Assembly (NCBI GenBank): GCA_003150395.1
Contig: QAMI01000056.1
Coordinates: 10,656 to 74,655, forward strand
DNA length: 64,000 bases
Source of the DNA: Candidatus Gastranaerophilales bacterium
GTDB lineage: Bacteria > Cyanobacteriota > Vampirovibrionia > Gastranaerophilales > Gastranaerophilaceae
Reading direction: 5' to 3'
Positions within the stretch are counted from its first letter, which is position 1; the number at the start of each line of letters is the position of its first letter. Shown piece after piece: positions 62,481-64,000 of this stretch. The position numbers and the translations under genes are program-made. The notes beneath the pieces are model-generated. The model ran no database searches and was not told where the DNA came from. It saw nothing but the letters and a program-made list of their open reading frames with translations.

Positions 62481-63263
62481 ATGTCAATAAAACTTACTCA
62501 ACCATTAACAAGGTTTAGTGGCTGGCAGCATATGGGAGTTGTAAAACGTGCCGTTGATACAAGAACAACCGACGAATTAATCCAAACAATTAAATTATGG
62601 GCAAATCAAAATCAGGAAGTTAAAGAATTCCTTCCGCATTTAAAAGAAATGAATTCAAAACATTTAGGGCTTGTCGCTGACACAATTGAACTTGCAAATC
62701 ATCATTCAATGCTTCCTAAAAATATAAACATGCTCGGGCAAACAAGCGCCGGTAAAAGTTTGTTAGGAATTTTGCTTGATATTTTCCCGCGCGCATCAAA
62801 AGAAAATCCGAATGCACTTGATTTTGTGCAGGAAGTTATAAATAATACAGATACATTTACTTCAAAATATTTTCTTTGGCAGACAACCGGCGGAATTTTA
62901 GAAAATAAAAATGTTTCAGAACAATTTAAAGCTGCAAAACCGCTTGTCGAAACTTTTGCAAAAGAAACCTTGGGACAGCCAAATCCATACTCATTTGCAG
63001 AACAGGAAGGCTTTATGACATTAGTAAAATCAGTTATTGAGCCAGATGCGGATCCTAAAAAAATAAGTTTAGTCAAAGATGCAGTAAACGCTATAGATAA
63101 CAAAGCAATGCTGCATGTTTCCAGTTTTGTCGAAAGCAAAGCTCCGGTTGAAAAAATTAAAGATAATATTTCAACTGTCGGGCAGGTAACGGCTTTGATG
63201 GATAAAAGCAAAGGCCTTCGTGATATGACCGATTACCTGACTAAAAACACTAATTTATACTAA
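62481..63263 (+). CDS. Hypothetical protein with a P-loop-like motif, 260 aa
   Basis: ATG after AGGAAGG. The protein is mostly helical, without signal peptide. Residues about 85-94 read LGQTSAGKSLL, which fits the Walker A pattern GxxxxGKS and resembles the GxxSAGKS of dynamin-like GTPases, but I see no Walker B or GTPase specificity motif, so nucleotide binding is uncertain. Convergent with the histidine kinase, overlapping its 3' end by 14 nt. Unknown function. Confidence 0.65.
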   Translation: MSIKLTQPLTRFSGWQHMGVVKRAVDTRTTDELIQTIKLWANQNQEVKEFLPHLKEMNSKHLGLVADTIELANHHSMLPKNINMLGQTSAGKSLLGILLDIFPRASKENPNALDFVQEVINNTDTFTSKYFLWQTTGGILENKNVSEQFKAAKPLVETFAKETLGQPNPYSFAEQEGFMTLVKSVIEPDADPKKISLVKDAVNAIDNKAMLHVSSFVESKAPVEKIKDNISTVGQVTALMDKSKGLRDMTDYLTKNTNLY

Positions 63264-64000
63264 GCGTTTTTTCTCTTTCAACTGGCATAAGCTCTACTGG
63301 AAGTGCAAAATAAAATTTTGAACCTTTGTTAAGTACGCTTTCGCACCAGATTGCGCCTTTGTGTGCTTCAATAAGCTGTTTTGCGATGGGAAGTCCTAAA
63401 CCTGACCCGCCGACTTTGCGTGATAAGGAATTTTCAATCTGAGCAAACTTGTCAAAAGCGTGCAGTAATTCATTTTCAGCAATCCCGATTCCTTCATCTT
63501 CAACAGAAACAACAATATAATTCCCCTTTAAATTTTTCATAGCATCTTCAAAACAAGGTGGATATTTCAGTTCTGCTGCATTAAGAAGTTCGGATTTTAT
63601 TTGAATGCTTTTTCCCTCCGGAGTAAATTTTATTGCATTTGATAAGAGATTTGTCAAAACCTGTTCAAGCCTTTGAGCATCCGCTGTAATCTCAGGCAAA
63701 ATTCCATATTCTTCAACTGAAACTTCAATAGATTTCTCTTTTGCAAGGCCTGAAAGCGCTGATTTTACGTAATCTATAACCATATTGAGCTGAACAGGTT
63801 TGAAATGGAAATCCATTTTCCCGGCTTCGATTTTTGATATATCAAGAAGGTCGTTTATAATCCCGGAAAGCCTTGTTACATTGCGTTTGGCCATTGTGAG
63901 GAATTTTTCGCCGGCTTGTGTAATCTCTCCGCATTTTCCGCTTAAAAGAATATCTAAAGAGTTTTTAATTGAAGTTAACGGCGTGCGGAGTTCATGCGAA
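63250..64000 (-). CDS. Sensor histidine kinase, C-terminal part (continues beyond window)
   Basis: The 5' part lies beyond the window edge. The visible 250 codons begin with the H-box HELRTPLTSIKN with the phospho-accepting His, then GIINDLLDISKIEAGKM, N-box LSNAIKFTPEGKS, G1 VEDEGIGIAE, F-box DKFAQIE and G2 GGSGLGLPIAKQLIEAHKG. It is a HisKA/HATPase_c kinase. The sensing domain cannot be seen. Located 925 bp from the response regulator on the same strand, separated by an opposite-strand gene. Confidence 0.92.
   Translation of the reverse strand, partial: SHELRTPLTSIKNSLDILLSGKCGEITQAGEKFLTMAKRNVTRLSGIINDLLDISKIEAGKMDFHFKPVQLNMVIDYVKSALSGLAKEKSIEVSVEEYGILPEITADAQRLEQVLTNLLSNAIKFTPEGKSIQIKSELLNAAELKYPPCFEDAMKNLKGNYIVVSVEDEGIGIAENELLHAFDKFAQIENSLSRKVGGSGLGLPIAKQLIEAHKGAIWCESVLNKGSKFYFALPVELMPVEREKTLSIN

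Overview
The window is an AT-rich, gene-dense bacterial chromosome segment with no rRNA, no CRISPR array and no recognisable insertion sequence. The best guess for the host is a gut Vampirovibrionia/Melainabacteria lineage (Gastranaerophilales-like), a non-photosynthetic relative of cyanobacteria. This is inferred from the mix of genes: a GH57/DUF3536 protein, a SigF-like group 3 sigma factor beside a prepilin peptidase, a fermentative set (ATP-dependent PEPCK, membrane pyrophosphatase, a one-cluster ferredoxin, an acyl-CoA dehydratase activase) and several prepilins of the type AFTLAEVLITLGIIGIVAAM. No database search was possible, so the taxonomy is provisional.

Layout. 1-850: two minus-strand tRNA-Gly genes and a mostly non-coding stretch. 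855-9430: pckA, secreted proteins of unknown role, a GH57 enzyme, a cysteine-cluster protein and a pair of lineage-type hypotheticals. 9551-20600: a minus-strand block with a kinase-like protein, an unusual zinc-ribbon/RGN-rich protein followed by rimM and trmD, rlmN-dtd, an EF-hand protein, a BadF-type activase and hppA. 20733-24458: mscS, rlmH and an M49-like peptidase. 24797-34916: folE2, a thioredoxin-like protein, a sigma factor, deoB, ferredoxin, a parvulin-pepP-rRNA methyltransferase run, then dnaA-ruvA. 34964-44483: pilD and sigF, gatC, pyrG, an MFS sugar transporter, a winged-helix protein, two tandem dTMP kinase-like genes, a YhaM-like nuclease and an XRE regulator. 44601-51532: three prepilin genes interleaved with ilvC, an acetyltransferase and two zinc dehydrogenases. 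51617-59729: a 51-residue CxxC protein, rpmA/rplU and a cell-wall cluster murF-mraY-murD-ftsW-murG. 59789-64000: a fourth prepilin, a degenerate PilB/GspE-like ATPase, a response regulator and the 3' part of a histidine kinase.

The most interesting signal is in the prepilins. Three of the four (46491, 50629, 59789) carry a run of 12, 12 and 10 G residues a few codons after a start with a strong ribosome binding site. In all three the run is one base too long: the ribosome would read a 14-15 residue peptide and stop, and removing one G restores a full prepilin with a long leader, Ala at -1 and Glu at +5. This looks like a phase-variable surface-fibre family, or possibly a family using slippage at the G run. 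The same window holds a prepilin peptidase, a SigF-like sigma factor overlapping it, a degenerate assembly ATPase with a response regulator, and an XRE regulator facing the one prepilin without a G run, so a regulated, switchable pseudopilus system is a reasonable hypothesis. Two families of dispersed hairpin repeats also occur between genes.
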